Origin: an uncultured Eubacteriales bacterium
GTDB taxonomy: Bacteria > Bacillota > Clostridia > Oscillospirales > Acutalibacteraceae
Length of the DNA: 64,000 nt
Assembly (NCBI GenBank): GCA_949293815.1
Contig: CASFEZ010000007.1
Coordinates: forward strand, 1 to 64,000
Direction of reading: 5' to 3'
Shown piece after piece: positions 16,238 to 24,868 of this stretch (its first letter is position 1; each line of letters opens with the position of its first letter). The notes beneath the pieces were generated by a model. That model did not search any database. It saw only the letters and a program-made list of their open reading frames with translations, and was not told the DNA's origin. Both the position numbers and the translations under genes were made by a program.

Positions 16238-17182
16238 TTATCCGTTTTCAAGCATCCAGTTGATGCAGCCGACCACGGGCGGACGGGTCAATTTGGAAAA
16301 AACCAGTTTTTTGCCGTGGCTGTTTGCCGCGCATTTTTCCTCCAACCGTGCTATATACCGTTCAGACGGCAATTTCGTATGCATGGAGCCGGAAAGCACC
16401 ACCGCCACAGTATCGCCGCTGAACATCTGCTTTTCCAAATGGGCGCAGATATACTCCGCGCCCCGCTCAGCCATTTCATCGCAAATTGCTTCTGCCGCAC
16501 TATCACCGCTGTTGAGTGCGTCAAAAAACAAATCAATCAGAAGGCGGATAAAATCATCCGCCGTATCTTCCTGTTCAAAATTAGCAATGGTAGACAGCAG
16601 ACCGTCACGGGTCGGCTCAATCTCCGTTTTTTTGCAAAAAGCATTTGTCATGCCGGTATGACGCAGGTTCAGACAGATATCGTCATAAATTTTGTTAAAT
16701 ACCCGATTGGCAATCCAATGCCCGTTGCCCTTATCATCGGAGAGTTCACTAAAACCGCCGATTTGCAGCATTTCGCCCCGGGAGTCAATGGAATTGCAGC
16801 AGGTACCCGTACCGCAGTTATAACCAATACCGATGCCGTTCGGCAGCCCAGCTTTTGTGATGATAAAACCATCATTATAAATACGGAAATTCCGAAGACC
16901 GCGCGACTCCAAAATGGCATACAGCGCGTCATGCTGATACGGATGGTCAATCCCCGCAAGCCCCATTAAAATCTCGGTAATCCCGTCATAGGTCAGATGA
17001 TTGGACTCAAGCAAAAGATTGATTCCCGACATGATAATATCTGCCGCCTCTGCAAAGGAACCGCTCAGGTTTTCGTGGTTGCTGCCTGCCACCTTAACAG
17101 AATCGAGCAAATTTTTGTTTTCATCAAAAAGCGCAATCTCGGTTTTCGTCCCTCCGCCGTCAACTCCGATATAATACCTCAT
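16238..17182 (-). CDS. BadF/BadG-type sugar kinase (N-acetylglucosamine kinase-like)
   Basis: The 314-residue protein has the ASKHA ATPase core: phosphate-1 loop YYIGVDGGGTKTEIALFDE, a central LMGLAGIDHP, the phosphate-2 region GYNCGTGTCCNS and a late VLSGSMHT. Sugar kinases of this shape phosphorylate N-acetyl-hexosamines or related sugars; others in the family are dehydratase activators, but the cysteine ligands those need are lacking. The ATG at 17182 is preferred to the one at 17188, which is only one base from GAGGAG. It sits between the MocA-type and GH4 genes in one operon. Confidence 0.82.
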   Translation of the reverse strand: MRYYIGVDGGGTKTEIALFDENKNLLDSVKVAGSNHENLSGSFAEAADIIMSGINLLLESNHLTYDGITEILMGLAGIDHPYQHDALYAILESRGLRNFRIYNDGFIITKAGLPNGIGIGYNCGTGTCCNSIDSRGEMLQIGGFSELSDDKGNGHWIANRVFNKIYDDICLNLRHTGMTNAFCKKTEIEPTRDGLLSTIANFEQEDTADDFIRLLIDLFFDALNSGDSAAEAICDEMAERGAEYICAHLEKQMFSGDTVAVVLSGSMHTKLPSERYIARLEEKCAANSHGKKLVFSKLTRPPVVGCINWMLENG

Positions 17183-17202
17183 TTGCATACTCCTCGTTTT
17201 TG

Positions 17203-18447
17203 TTATTCACCGCATATCTCGTTTAAGCAGAACATACCCTTATCATACGGTTCGCGGTCAATCCACATACCGCTGGTAAAATCCGGAACCGGTACCGGTA
17301 CAGAGCCCATGGCAGCAGACTGCTCGGAAAGACAGGTGATTGCCATCCATGTGGCGGTGTCATACACATCAATCGGCGGTTTTTTGCCTTCCAGCAGACT
17401 TTCCGCAAAAGCGGAAAGCACCAGATAATCCATGCCGCCGTGCCCGGCTTTAATGCCGGTGGTATTGTACCATTTCCACAGGGGATGGTCATATTTCTCC
17501 CAAAACTCGTCAATATGCTTCCACTGGTGCTTCGGCTCAAAGTCATCCAAATACAAAAGGCAGTTGCGATCCTCAACCTCCATAAAGGTGCCATTGGTTC
17601 CCTCGACCACATAGTTGCGCGAATAGGGGCGCGGGGTGCAGCAATCATGATGCAGCACAATTGTTTCGCCGTTTGCGCATTTAATCATGGTGGAGGTCAC
17701 ATCGCCGCAATTGAAATCATAACCGTATAAATCGTAATCCTCGCCTTTGTTTTTGCGAATCCATTCGTTCAGACCCTTCGCTTTGCTGGACATGGAAGTC
17801 AGATACAGCATCCGGTTGCCCCGGTTGATGCTCAGCAGCTTGCAGATGGGACCGAGCTGATGGGTCGGGTACAGTTCGCCGTTGCGCATCTGGAAATTAT
17901 ACAATCTGCCGTGAATATTTTCCCGTCCAAGGCAGATTTCATCGCGCAAATCATGGCGGTATCCGCCCTCGCAGTGGGTAATTTCACCGAAAAGCCCCTG
18001 CCTGACCATGTTGTAAACCAGCATTTCCTTACGGTCATAGCAGCAGTTTTCCAAAAGCATACAGAACTTGCCGGTACGCTCGCTGGTACGAACCATCTCC
18101 CAGCATTCCTCAATGGAAGCAGCGCCGCCGACTTCCATTGCCACATCCAGACCGGCGCGCATGGCATCGATGGCAATCCGCGCATGGGTGATCCAGGTTG
18201 TGCAAATCAAAAGCGCATCCAGGTTTTCTTTTTCGAGCATTTCTTTGTAGTCCGTGTAGCCGTGCACCTGTGTTGTTGCACCACAGGGAGATTTTTTCAC
18301 AATTTCAATGCCCCGGTCACGCCGTTCGGGCACTTTATCACAAACAGCGGGACAGACAATACCCTTGATTTGCAAAAGCAGCTCCAGCATACCGGAACCT
18401 CTGCCGCTGATACCTACCGCGCCGACGCGCACCATCTCTTTTTTCAT
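17203..18447 (-). CDS. Gfo/Idh/MocA family oxidoreductase
   Basis: The product is about 414 residues from MKKEMVRVGAVGISGRGSG, an N-terminal Rossmann domain with the glycine-rich NAD(P) loop. A ribosome site (GAAAGGAAA) precedes this ATG; the longer frame starts 26 residues earlier without one. The central EKENLDALLICTTWITHARI and MEVGGAASIEECWE (a form of the EKP motif region) mark the MocA/GFO family. The C-terminal domain contains the substrate face (HQLGPICKLL, with conserved His). It probably oxidises or epimerises a sugar or sugar derivative for the downstream kinase, GH4 and lyase. It is the first gene of this operon and divergent from the GDSL esterase. Confidence 0.88.
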   Translation of the reverse strand: MKKEMVRVGAVGISGRGSGMLELLLQIKGIVCPAVCDKVPERRDRGIEIVKKSPCGATTQVHGYTDYKEMLEKENLDALLICTTWITHARIAIDAMRAGLDVAMEVGGAASIEECWEMVRTSERTGKFCMLLENCCYDRKEMLVYNMVRQGLFGEITHCEGGYRHDLRDEICLGRENIHGRLYNFQMRNGELYPTHQLGPICKLLSINRGNRMLYLTSMSSKAKGLNEWIRKNKGEDYDLYGYDFNCGDVTSTMIKCANGETIVLHHDCCTPRPYSRNYVVEGTNGTFMEVEDRNCLLYLDDFEPKHQWKHIDEFWEKYDHPLWKWYNTTGIKAGHGGMDYLVLSAFAESLLEGKKPPIDVYDTATWMAITCLSEQSAAMGSVPVPVPDFTSGMWIDREPYDKGMFCLNEICGE

Positions 18448-18558
18448 AGAATATGTTTCCTTTCTCTCCACCCAATGTGGGTTCTTCGGATTCAGTATAG
18501 CATAGAATGCAAAAAATTTCCACATCTTTTCAAAAAATACTTCATATTTTTATCGACA

Positions 18559-18587
18559 TTGACAAAGGTCGTTGGACATTGTAAAAT
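18559..18587 (+). promoter_or_regulatory. Promoter of the GDSL esterase gene
   Basis: TTGACA (18559-18564) and TAAAAT (18582-18587) are 17 bases apart, about 30 bases before the ATG at 18618. The opposite strand of this 170-base gap has a TATACT-like -10 near 18495-18500 that may serve the divergent operon, without a clear -35. Confidence 0.85.
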
Positions 18588-18617
18588 AAAATCAAATCAA
18601 AACAAGGGGCGTTTATC

Positions 18618-19268
18618 ATGCGGCAATATTTCAAACACAACGCGGTTGTTCTATTTCAGGGCGACAGCATTACCGACTGCGGCAGAACAGACAGCAGCAA
18701 CAGACCAAACGCCATGGGCAACGGCTATCCGGCAAAAATACAGGCGATTTACCAGGCGTTATTTCCCGCGGCAGATGTGACATTTGTCAACCGCGCGGTC
18801 AGCGGGAACCGGGTGCGGGATTTGCTCGCACGCTATGAGAATGACTTTTTGGCGGTACAGCCGGATTTTATTTCCATACTCATTGGCATCAATGACACCT
18901 GGCGCGGTTTTGACAACGGAGACCCGTGCCCGCTTGCCAGGTTCCGCAAAGAGTATACTGAGCTGTTAAAAAAAATAAAAAACGACATGCCGACAGCGGA
19001 AGTGATGCTGATTACGCCGTTTTTGACCCACACGGATCCGAACAAAATACAATGGCACGGGGATTTGGACCCGAAAATTGAATGCGTGAAAGCGCTGGCA
19101 GAGCAATTTGACTGTATTCTTTTCGACTACGACAGCATCCTGCGCCGCCTGCTCGCCGATGCGGTTTATACCGATCCGTCCCTGTCTGCCGACGGCGTCC
19201 ATCCCACTGACCTGGGGCAGTCGCAGCTGGCTGTGTCTTATTTGCAGAAATTAAAAATTCTTGATTGA
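18618..19268 (+). CDS. SGNH/GDSL hydrolase
   Basis: The 216-residue protein has all SGNH blocks: VLFQGDSITDCGR (nucleophile Ser in block I), VNRAVSGNRVRDL (Gly, block II), ISILIGINDTW (Asn, block III) and SADGVHPTDLG (Asp and His, block V). It has no signal peptide and is therefore cytosolic. Close relatives deacetylate acetylated sugars. The gene points away from the sugar operon and shares its intergenic region, so a role in removing acetyl groups from imported saccharides is plausible. A terminator follows at 19307-19338. Confidence 0.9.
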   Translation: MRQYFKHNAVVLFQGDSITDCGRTDSSNRPNAMGNGYPAKIQAIYQALFPAADVTFVNRAVSGNRVRDLLARYENDFLAVQPDFISILIGINDTWRGFDNGDPCPLARFRKEYTELLKKIKNDMPTAEVMLITPFLTHTDPNKIQWHGDLDPKIECVKALAEQFDCILFDYDSILRRLLADAVYTDPSLSADGVHPTDLGQSQLAVSYLQKLKILD

Positions 19269-19306
19269 CCACTAACCAAAAATCATGCACAAAATGCAAA
19301 ACATCA

Positions 19307-19338
19307 GCCCCGGGGAAACACCCCGAGGCGGTTTTTTT
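19307..19338 (+). terminator. Terminator of the GDSL gene
   Basis: A GC-rich hairpin (GCC-C-GGGG type arms at 19307-19315 and 19321-19329, one mismatch) is followed by eight T residues on the plus strand. Confidence 0.85.
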
Positions 19339-19361
19339 AATATTCGGTCTTTTTGATTGGC

Positions 19362-19403
19362 AATAAAAAACCGCACCAAGGCGCTGCGGCAATGGTGCGG
19401 TTT
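19362..19403 (-). terminator. Terminator of the potABCD operon
   Basis: AAACCGCACCA (19368-19378) pairs exactly with TGGTGCGGTTT (19393-19403). On the minus strand the stem is followed by a T run (19362-19370), 19 bases after the potD stop. Confidence 0.9.
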
Positions 19404-19421
19404 GGGCGTGTTTGTAAAGAC

Positions 19422-20630
19422 TCAGTCGTCCAGATTGGAGCGGCGTTTTTTGCGGATGGTGAAAACCACGGCGATGACAATCACGGCGACGACGACTACA
19501 ATCAGGGCGATATAGACAGCGGTATTGCTTCCACCCTCAATCATCAAATCGTCCCAGAGGCTGGTCATTAAACTCAGGGTTTCATCGGACAGGTTGTGGA
19601 AATAGTCGGTTTCAAAGTCTACGGATTCGGGATAGAGAATCTCATTGCCGTACCACTCATAGTCTGGGTTTTCCTGCACGCCGGTATGGGGGCAGCCGTA
19701 GCTGATGAAGTTGGCGTTGGCGGTGGCGATGTCGGTATCCAGCATAAAGTTAATATACAGCTCCGCCGCCGCTTTGTTCTGGGCGTTGGCGGGAATGCAC
19801 ATGGAATCCACGAACACATTCGTGCCCTCTTTCGGATAAACAAATGCCAAATCCGGATTATTATCAACCATCATTAAAAAGTCGCCGGCATAGTAAGGGG
19901 CAAGAGCGGCCTCACCGTTCTCCATTTTGTTATAGATTTCATCCATAACATAGCTCTGCACCAGCGGTTTTTGCTCGGCGAGCTTATCATAAGCCGCCTG
20001 CCAGTCATCGGGATTTTCGGAGTTGATATCCAGTCCCAAAAGGAACTGGGCAATACCGAAAGCATCGCGGGGATTGTTAAAGTTCAGAATCTGCCCGCTG
20101 TACTGTTCGTCCCACATGGCTTCCCAGCTGTCCGGCGCTTCGCTGACCATGGTGGTATTGTAAATCAGACCGACCATGCCGAAGGTATAGGGCACGGAGT
20201 ATTTATTCTCCGGGTCAAAATACAGGTCACGGTATTCATCGGGAATATACTGGTAGTTGGGAATATTGTCAAAATTGATTTCCGCCAAAAGCCCCTCTTT
20301 TATCAGGCGCTCAATCATATAGTCGGACGGAATAATTACATCATAATTCGCGCCGCCGCTGATGAGCTTGGCATACATATCCTCGTTGCTGGTGAAGTTG
20401 GTGTACTCCACATGAATGCCGTAGCGGTCCTCAAATTCCTTATTGACATCCATAGAGCCTTCCGAACCGTCGGAAATATACTCGCCCCAGTTATATACAT
20501 AGAGCGTGGTGCCCCTAAGGCTTTCCGGGTCAAGCGCTTCTGTGGTACCGGTCGCGGAAGCGGACAGCAGCAGACAGGGGGTGCAGAACGCCACAATGGC
20601 GACTGCAAACAGCGAGAAAATCTTTTTCAA
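19422..20630 (-). CDS. potD: Spermidine/putrescine ABC transporter substrate-binding protein
   Basis: The product is about 402 residues, starting at a TTG (20630) behind AAAGGT; no ATG lies near the signal peptide LKKIFSLFAVAIVAFC. The binding fold contains LYVYNWGEYISDG, VIIPSDYMIERLI, PYTFGMVGLIYNTT and FINFMLD-like INFMLDTDIA, all typical of PotD/PotF. It is the last gene of potABCD. Unusually, residues about 370-393 form a C-terminal membrane helix (VALIVVVVAVIVIAV-like) followed by RKKRR, so the protein seems anchored at both ends or at the C-terminus. Most Gram-positive PotD proteins use a lipid anchor; no clear lipobox is present. Confidence 0.9.
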   Translation of the reverse strand: MKKIFSLFAVAIVAFCTPCLLLSASATGTTEALDPESLRGTTLYVYNWGEYISDGSEGSMDVNKEFEDRYGIHVEYTNFTSNEDMYAKLISGGANYDVIIPSDYMIERLIKEGLLAEINFDNIPNYQYIPDEYRDLYFDPENKYSVPYTFGMVGLIYNTTMVSEAPDSWEAMWDEQYSGQILNFNNPRDAFGIAQFLLGLDINSENPDDWQAAYDKLAEQKPLVQSYVMDEIYNKMENGEAALAPYYAGDFLMMVDNNPDLAFVYPKEGTNVFVDSMCIPANAQNKAAAELYINFMLDTDIATANANFISYGCPHTGVQENPDYEWYGNEILYPESVDFETDYFHNLSDETLSLMTSLWDDLMIEGGSNTAVYIALIVVVVAVIVIAVVFTIRKKRRSNLDD

Positions 20631-20712
20631 TTCAAAATCAGACCTTTCTATGAAGAAAATAAACCGGATACGCCCCGGCAGCGTTCTCGTAAGGCAATGC
20701 TTTTTCAAGCTA

Positions 20713-21555
20713 TCAATAATCTGCCGAGCTCTTTTTTGAGGCGGTCTTCTTTTCTTTTTTATCGCCTCGGGCTTGGGCAAAATTGATTAAAATCAGCAAT
20801 ATCAAAATTGCCAGGAACAGTAAGGTGGACAGCGCGTACATATCCGGCGTGACGCGCTTTTTGGTCATGGAAAAGATGCGGATGGGCAGGGTCTGGGACG
20901 CGGGACCTGAAACAAAATAGCTGACCACAAAATCGTCCAAAGACAGGGTAAACGCCATCATCACGCCGGTGACCACGCCGGGCATGATTGCCGGCAGAAC
21001 CACCTTGAAAAACGCCTGTAGGGGCGTACAGCCCAAATCCTCGGCCGCTTCCGAAAGATGCGGGTCAATCTGCCGCAATTTCGGCAGCACCGACAATATC
21101 ACATAGGGCAGGCAAAAGGTGATATGCGCAATGAGCATGGTCGGAAAACCCAGCACGCCGCTCTGCCCCAAAAGCCGTCCGGCGAACACGAACAGCAGCA
21201 TCATGGAAATACCGGTGACGATATCCGGGTTCATCAGCGGGATATTGGTCACACTTTTTGTCATATTACGCAGACGCTTATTGCGCATACTGTCGATGCC
21301 CACCGCGGATACCGTACCCAATACGCCGGATATCAGCGAGGAGAGCACCGCCAGCACCAGTGTATTCTGCAAAGCAGACAAGGTAGCGGAGTCCCGGAAC
21401 AGCTCCTGGTACCATTTCAGCGAAAAGCCGCTGAGCTGGGCGGTACTGCTGGATTCATTAAAGGAAAACACAATGAGTACCGCAATCGGCGCGTATAAAA
21501 AGATAAAAATCAGGGCTGCATAGACTTTCAGGAGGATATTCTTTTTCGTTTTCAT
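20713..21555 (-). CDS. potC: Spermidine/putrescine ABC transporter permease PotC
   Basis: The 280-residue permease has six membrane helices and the EAA loop EAAEDLGCTPLQAFFKVVLPAI, which contacts the ATPase, and ends with a lysine-rich tail. The N-terminus APIAVLIVFSFNES is typical of PotC/PotI. Its ATG overlaps the potB stop (ATGA), giving translational coupling. It works with PotB as the membrane channel of a polyamine importer. Confidence 0.92.
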   Translation of the reverse strand: MKTKKNILLKVYAALIFIFLYAPIAVLIVFSFNESSSTAQLSGFSLKWYQELFRDSATLSALQNTLVLAVLSSLISGVLGTVSAVGIDSMRNKRLRNMTKSVTNIPLMNPDIVTGISMMLLFVFAGRLLGQSGVLGFPTMLIAHITFCLPYVILSVLPKLRQIDPHLSEAAEDLGCTPLQAFFKVVLPAIMPGVVTGVMMAFTLSLDDFVVSYFVSGPASQTLPIRIFSMTKKRVTPDMYALSTLLFLAILILLILINFAQARGDKKEKKTASKKSSADY

Positions 21556-22385
21556 GCCGAAATCCTCCCCGTTTCAATCTCGCCGTCGGAGAAATGATTC
21601 ATCACGGCCATGCAGATCAGAATCAGCACCATCAGCACCAGCGAAAGCGCCGCACCCAGATGATAGTTGTTGGCGGTCATAAACTGCCGCTCTATGACAT
21701 CGCCTATGAGCTGGGTGCTTGTACCGCCCAATTTTTGGGAGATATAAAAGGTGCTGACCGACGGCACAAAGACCATGGTAATGCCCGAAACCACGCCGGA
21801 GATGCTGTTGGGTAAAATCACCTTGCTGAATACATCCCATTTATTGCCGCCCAAATCCTGACAGGCTTCGACCAGAGAATGATCCAGTTTAACCATCACA
21901 GAATAAATCGGCAAAATCATATAGGGCAAAAAGTCATAGACCATGCCCAAAACCACCGCGCCGCGGGTGTTGATCAGCCGCAGCGGCTCAAGACCGATGG
22001 CGGTTAAAATGGTATTGATAATGCCGTTGTCCTCCAAAATGGTCATCCAGGAATAAGTGCGCAGAAGAAAGTTCATCCACATGGGCAGCATGACCAGCAT
22101 TATCATAGTCTGCTGCACCGGCAGTTTGGATTGGGAGATAAAATAAGCCAGCGGGTAAGCCAAAATCAGGCTGATAACCGTTGCCAGGAAGCCAAGCCAG
22201 ATGGATAAAACAAAGGTATCGGTATAGCGGGGAATGGCGGCGATATTCTCCAGCGTGAACGCACCGGTGTTGTCGGTAAAGGCATAATAGACTACCATAA
22301 TCAGCGGGGCGATAATAAACAGCGCCGACCAAACCAGGTGGGGCGCTGCGAGGAGTTTTTTTCCAAGAGAGGATCTTTGATTCAT
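21552..22385 (-). CDS. potB: Spermidine/putrescine ABC transporter permease PotB
   Basis: The 277-residue permease contains six membrane helices and the EAA-type loop VEACQDLGGNKWDVFSKVIL. APHLVWSALFIIAPLIMVVYYAF at the N-terminus and FLLRTYSWMTIL (PotB/PotH-specific) confirm the subgroup. An AGGAGG site stands 7 bases before the ATG. It lies 12 bases after potA and overlaps potC by four bases. Confidence 0.92.
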   Translation of the reverse strand: MNQRSSLGKKLLAAPHLVWSALFIIAPLIMVVYYAFTDNTGAFTLENIAAIPRYTDTFVLSIWLGFLATVISLILAYPLAYFISQSKLPVQQTMIMLVMLPMWMNFLLRTYSWMTILEDNGIINTILTAIGLEPLRLINTRGAVVLGMVYDFLPYMILPIYSVMVKLDHSLVEACQDLGGNKWDVFSKVILPNSISGVVSGITMVFVPSVSTFYISQKLGGTSTQLIGDVIERQFMTANNYHLGAALSLVLMVLILICMAVMNHFSDGEIETGRISA

Positions 22386-22397
22386 GCCGCGCCCTCC

Positions 22398-23519
22398 TTA
22401 TTCTTCGGAAGGATTGGCATTGGCCATCTCTTCAAACTCATCGCTGAACGAGCTGTAGTCGCCGAACTGACCGGAATATTCGCTCTTTTTCATCACATGG
22501 AACGCATCCGGCTCAATATAAAGGCTGATTACATCGCCGACCTCCTGTTTGTCGGTGGTCTGAATCATCCATTTAAACCCTTCAATGTCCACAATGATTT
22601 CATAGAAAATACCCATGAAGGTGACAGAGGTAACCGTACCGGTGAGCATGCTTTTTTCCAAGGGTACAATATCAATATCCTCCGGTCGGACAACCACATC
22701 TACCTTTTCATCGGGCGCAAAGCCCTTGTCGAGGCATTCAAAGGTTTTGCCGTCGATTTCCACCACGAAATCCCGGCGCATAATGCCGTCAACAATATTG
22801 CTCTCGCCGATAAAATCCGCCACAAAGGCGTTTTTCGGCTCGTTATAAATATCAATCGGTTTGCCAATCTGCTGGATTTTGCCGTTATCCATCACCACCA
22901 CCGTATCGGACATGGAAAGGGCTTCCTCCTGGTCGTGGGTGACATAGATAAAGGTAATACCCAGGCGCTGCTGGATATTCTTCAGCTCCCGCTGCATATC
23001 CTTCCGCAGTTTCAGGTCCAGCGCGCCCAGCGGCTCATCTAAAAGCAACACCTTCGGGTCTACCGCCAGCGCGCGGGCAATAGCGACCCGCTGCTGCTGT
23101 CCGCCCGAAAGCGAACTGATACTTCGTTTATGGAAGCCTTTCAGATTGACCAGCTCGAGCATTTGCTGCACTTTAGCCTTAATTTCCTTTTCCGGACGCT
23201 TTCGCAAGCGCAATCCGAAGGCAATATTCTCGTAAACATTCAGGTTGGGAAAAAGCGCATAACGCTGAAAAATGGTGTTCACCTGTCTCTTATGAGGCGG
23301 CACACCATTGATTTTCTTTCCCCCGAAGACCACCTCTCCGCTGTCCGGCTCCAAAAAACCGGCAATGATGCGAAGCGTTGTGGTTTTACCACAGCCGGAC
23401 GGACCCAAAAAGGTAATAAACTCGCCGTCGCGGATGTAGAGGTTCAGATGATCTAAAATTTGCTCTCCGTCAAAGGATATGCAAATATCCTTGAGGTCGA
23501 TAATCACATTATTTTCCAA
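22398..23519 (-). CDS. potA: Spermidine/putrescine ABC transporter ATPase
   Basis: The 373-residue ATPase has Walker [14 protein letters not shown], signature [17 protein letters not shown], Walker [13 protein letters not shown] and the H-loop VTHDQEEAL, followed by a C-terminal TOBE-like regulatory domain. The start is a TTG at 23519 with GAGAGGGG 8 bases upstream; no ATG is available. It is the first gene of potABCD, about 36 bases after a near-consensus promoter. Confidence 0.95.
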   Translation of the reverse strand: MENNVIIDLKDICISFDGEQILDHLNLYIRDGEFITFLGPSGCGKTTTLRIIAGFLEPDSGEVVFGGKKINGVPPHKRQVNTIFQRYALFPNLNVYENIAFGLRLRKRPEKEIKAKVQQMLELVNLKGFHKRSISSLSGGQQQRVAIARALAVDPKVLLLDEPLGALDLKLRKDMQRELKNIQQRLGITFIYVTHDQEEALSMSDTVVVMDNGKIQQIGKPIDIYNEPKNAFVADFIGESNIVDGIMRRDFVVEIDGKTFECLDKGFAPDEKVDVVVRPEDIDIVPLEKSMLTGTVTSVTFMGIFYEIIVDIEGFKWMIQTTDKQEVGDVISLYIEPDAFHVMKKSEYSGQFGDYSSFSDEFEEMANANPSEE

Positions 23520-23554
23520 TTATGCAGCCCCTCTCGCGGTTGTATTTACCTACT

Positions 23555-23583
23555 AATATAGTGCTTAAAGACGCAAATGTCAA
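23555..23583 (-). promoter_or_regulatory. Promoter of potABCD
   Basis: On the minus strand TTGACA (23578-23583) and TATATT (23555-23560) are 17 bases apart. The predicted transcript begins about 30 bases before the TTG start of potA. Confidence 0.9.
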
Positions 23584-23771
23584 CATATTTTTTGGATTTT
23601 CTCGTACAAATCCGCCGGAAAGGAAAAGATTTTTTGAGAAAACTCTGTTTTTCTCCGATTTTTGCTGTATTCCGCTGTTTTTCTCAATAAAAGTTTTTAA
23701 CGCCGCCGGGCGTTTTTGCAGCGCCAATCGGTGCTCATCCAAAGAATACCCCAAAATTTAGCAGATTATCC
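23584..23771. other. Non-coding gap between divergent pot and sialidase promoters
   Basis: This stretch lies in the 308-base gap between potA and the sialidase-like gene. It is AT-rich with several TTTTTCTC runs and has one small hairpin (AACGCC/GGCGTT at 23699-23714) followed by five T residues on the plus strand. I see no gene or riboswitch in it. Confidence 0.5.
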
Positions 23772-23800
23772 TTGTTTTGCGCGCCCGATACGGTTATACT
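23772..23800 (+). promoter_or_regulatory. Promoter of the sialidase-like gene
   Basis: TTGTTT (23772-23777) and TATACT (23795-23800) are 17 bases apart, about 28 bases before the ATG at 23828. Confidence 0.65.
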
Positions 23801-23827
23801 AAAGAAAAAGCGAACGGAGGAACTCGT

Positions 23828-24799
23828 ATGCGGCAAATCAAAACATATATTTTTGAAAAGGATGCGTATTTCGCCTCCTGCCACGCGTCCACTGTGCTGC
23901 CCTTGCCAAACGGCGATGTTTTGGCGGCATGGTTCGGCGGCTCGGCGGAGGGCAAGGACGATGTACGCATCTACACGGCAAGGCAGACGGGCGGCGCTTG
24001 GGAAAAACCGATTATCATTTCTTCGGCGGAAAACCTGCCCCACTGGAACCCGGTGCTGCACCTGCGGCAAAACGGCACGGTACGCCTGTTTTACAAAAAA
24101 GGCAAGCCGATCGCCGATTGGGCGACCTGTTATACGGATTCCCTGGACGGTGGTCAAAGCTGGCAAAAGCCGCAAGTTCTTGTTCCGGGCGACACCTCCG
24201 GCGGCAGAGGTCCGGTGAAAAACAAGTGCATTACCACCCGGGACGGGCTGCTTTTGGCGCCCGCTTCCACGGAAAAGCACAGGCAATGGCGCTGCTTTAT
24301 TGATATTTCCGCCGACGATGGCGACACCTGGCTTCGCTCCCCCTATATTGTCCGCCCGCGCAGTAAGGTTTTCGGCTTGGCGCAGATGATTCAGCCAACT
24401 TTATGGGAGGACGGCGATGGCGTAATTCACGCTTTCATGCGTTCCAATCAGGGTGCAGTTTACAGGAGCCGGTCGCTGGACGGCGGAAGAACCTGGAAAA
24501 AAGCCGAGCGCACTTCCCTGCCGAACAACAACAGCGGGCTGGACTGTGTGCGAAGCGATGACGGCAGGATTTGGCTGGTATGTAATCCCGTTGCCGAGAA
24601 CTGGGGCGAGCGGGCTCCGCTGGAGCTGATGGTATCAGAGGACAACGGCGAGACCTTTCACACCGCCCTTATGCTGGAAGAACGCCGGAGCGCCGAGGAT
24701 GAATTTTCCTATCCCGCCATCACCTTTCACGAGAATACCCTGCATATCACCTATACCCACCAGCGCAAACAGATCGCCTATTGGCAAATTACTCTTTAA
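23828..24799 (+). CDS. BNR-repeat exo-sialidase family protein, cytosolic
   Basis: The 323-residue protein starts at the ATG at 23828 behind CGGAGGAA. Several Asp-box repeats of the sialidase fold are visible (TDSLDGGQSWQKP, SADDGDTWLRS, RSLDGGRTWKKAE, SEDNGETFH). The first strands carry CHASTVLPLPNGDVLAAWFGG, the region where BNR_2 sialidase-type proteins place key acidic residues, and the last strand carries EFSYPAITFHENTLHITYTH. There is no signal peptide, so it would act inside the cell on imported oligosaccharides. No sialic-acid uptake or nan genes are adjacent; the specificity may differ from true sialidase. Confidence 0.8.
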   Translation: MRQIKTYIFEKDAYFASCHASTVLPLPNGDVLAAWFGGSAEGKDDVRIYTARQTGGAWEKPIIISSAENLPHWNPVLHLRQNGTVRLFYKKGKPIADWATCYTDSLDGGQSWQKPQVLVPGDTSGGRGPVKNKCITTRDGLLLAPASTEKHRQWRCFIDISADDGDTWLRSPYIVRPRSKVFGLAQMIQPTLWEDGDGVIHAFMRSNQGAVYRSRSLDGGRTWKKAERTSLPNNNSGLDCVRSDDGRIWLVCNPVAENWGERAPLELMVSEDNGETFHTALMLEERRSAEDEFSYPAITFHENTLHITYTHQRKQIAYWQITL

Positions 24800-24816
24800 A
24801 AATAAATTCTGCCTTC

Positions 24817-24846
24817 TTGACATAACTACTCCTACAGGAGTATAAT
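24817..24846 (+). promoter_or_regulatory. Promoter with embedded palindromic operator of the DUF3990/XRE pair
   Basis: TTGACA (24817-24822) and TATAAT (24841-24846) are 18 bases apart. A palindrome TACTCCT-AC-AGGAGTA (24827-24842) fills the spacer and touches the -10 box. A repressor bound there would block RNA polymerase. The second gene encodes a helix-turn-helix protein, so autoregulation is likely. Confidence 0.75.
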
Positions 24847-24868
24847 TATACAGGAAGGAGGGTTTTAT

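Noticed and set aside
18448..18558. Strong promoter for the MocA-GH4 operon
   Set aside because: A TATACT-like -10 is present near 18495 on the minus strand but no convincing -35 box, so it is not listed as a feature.
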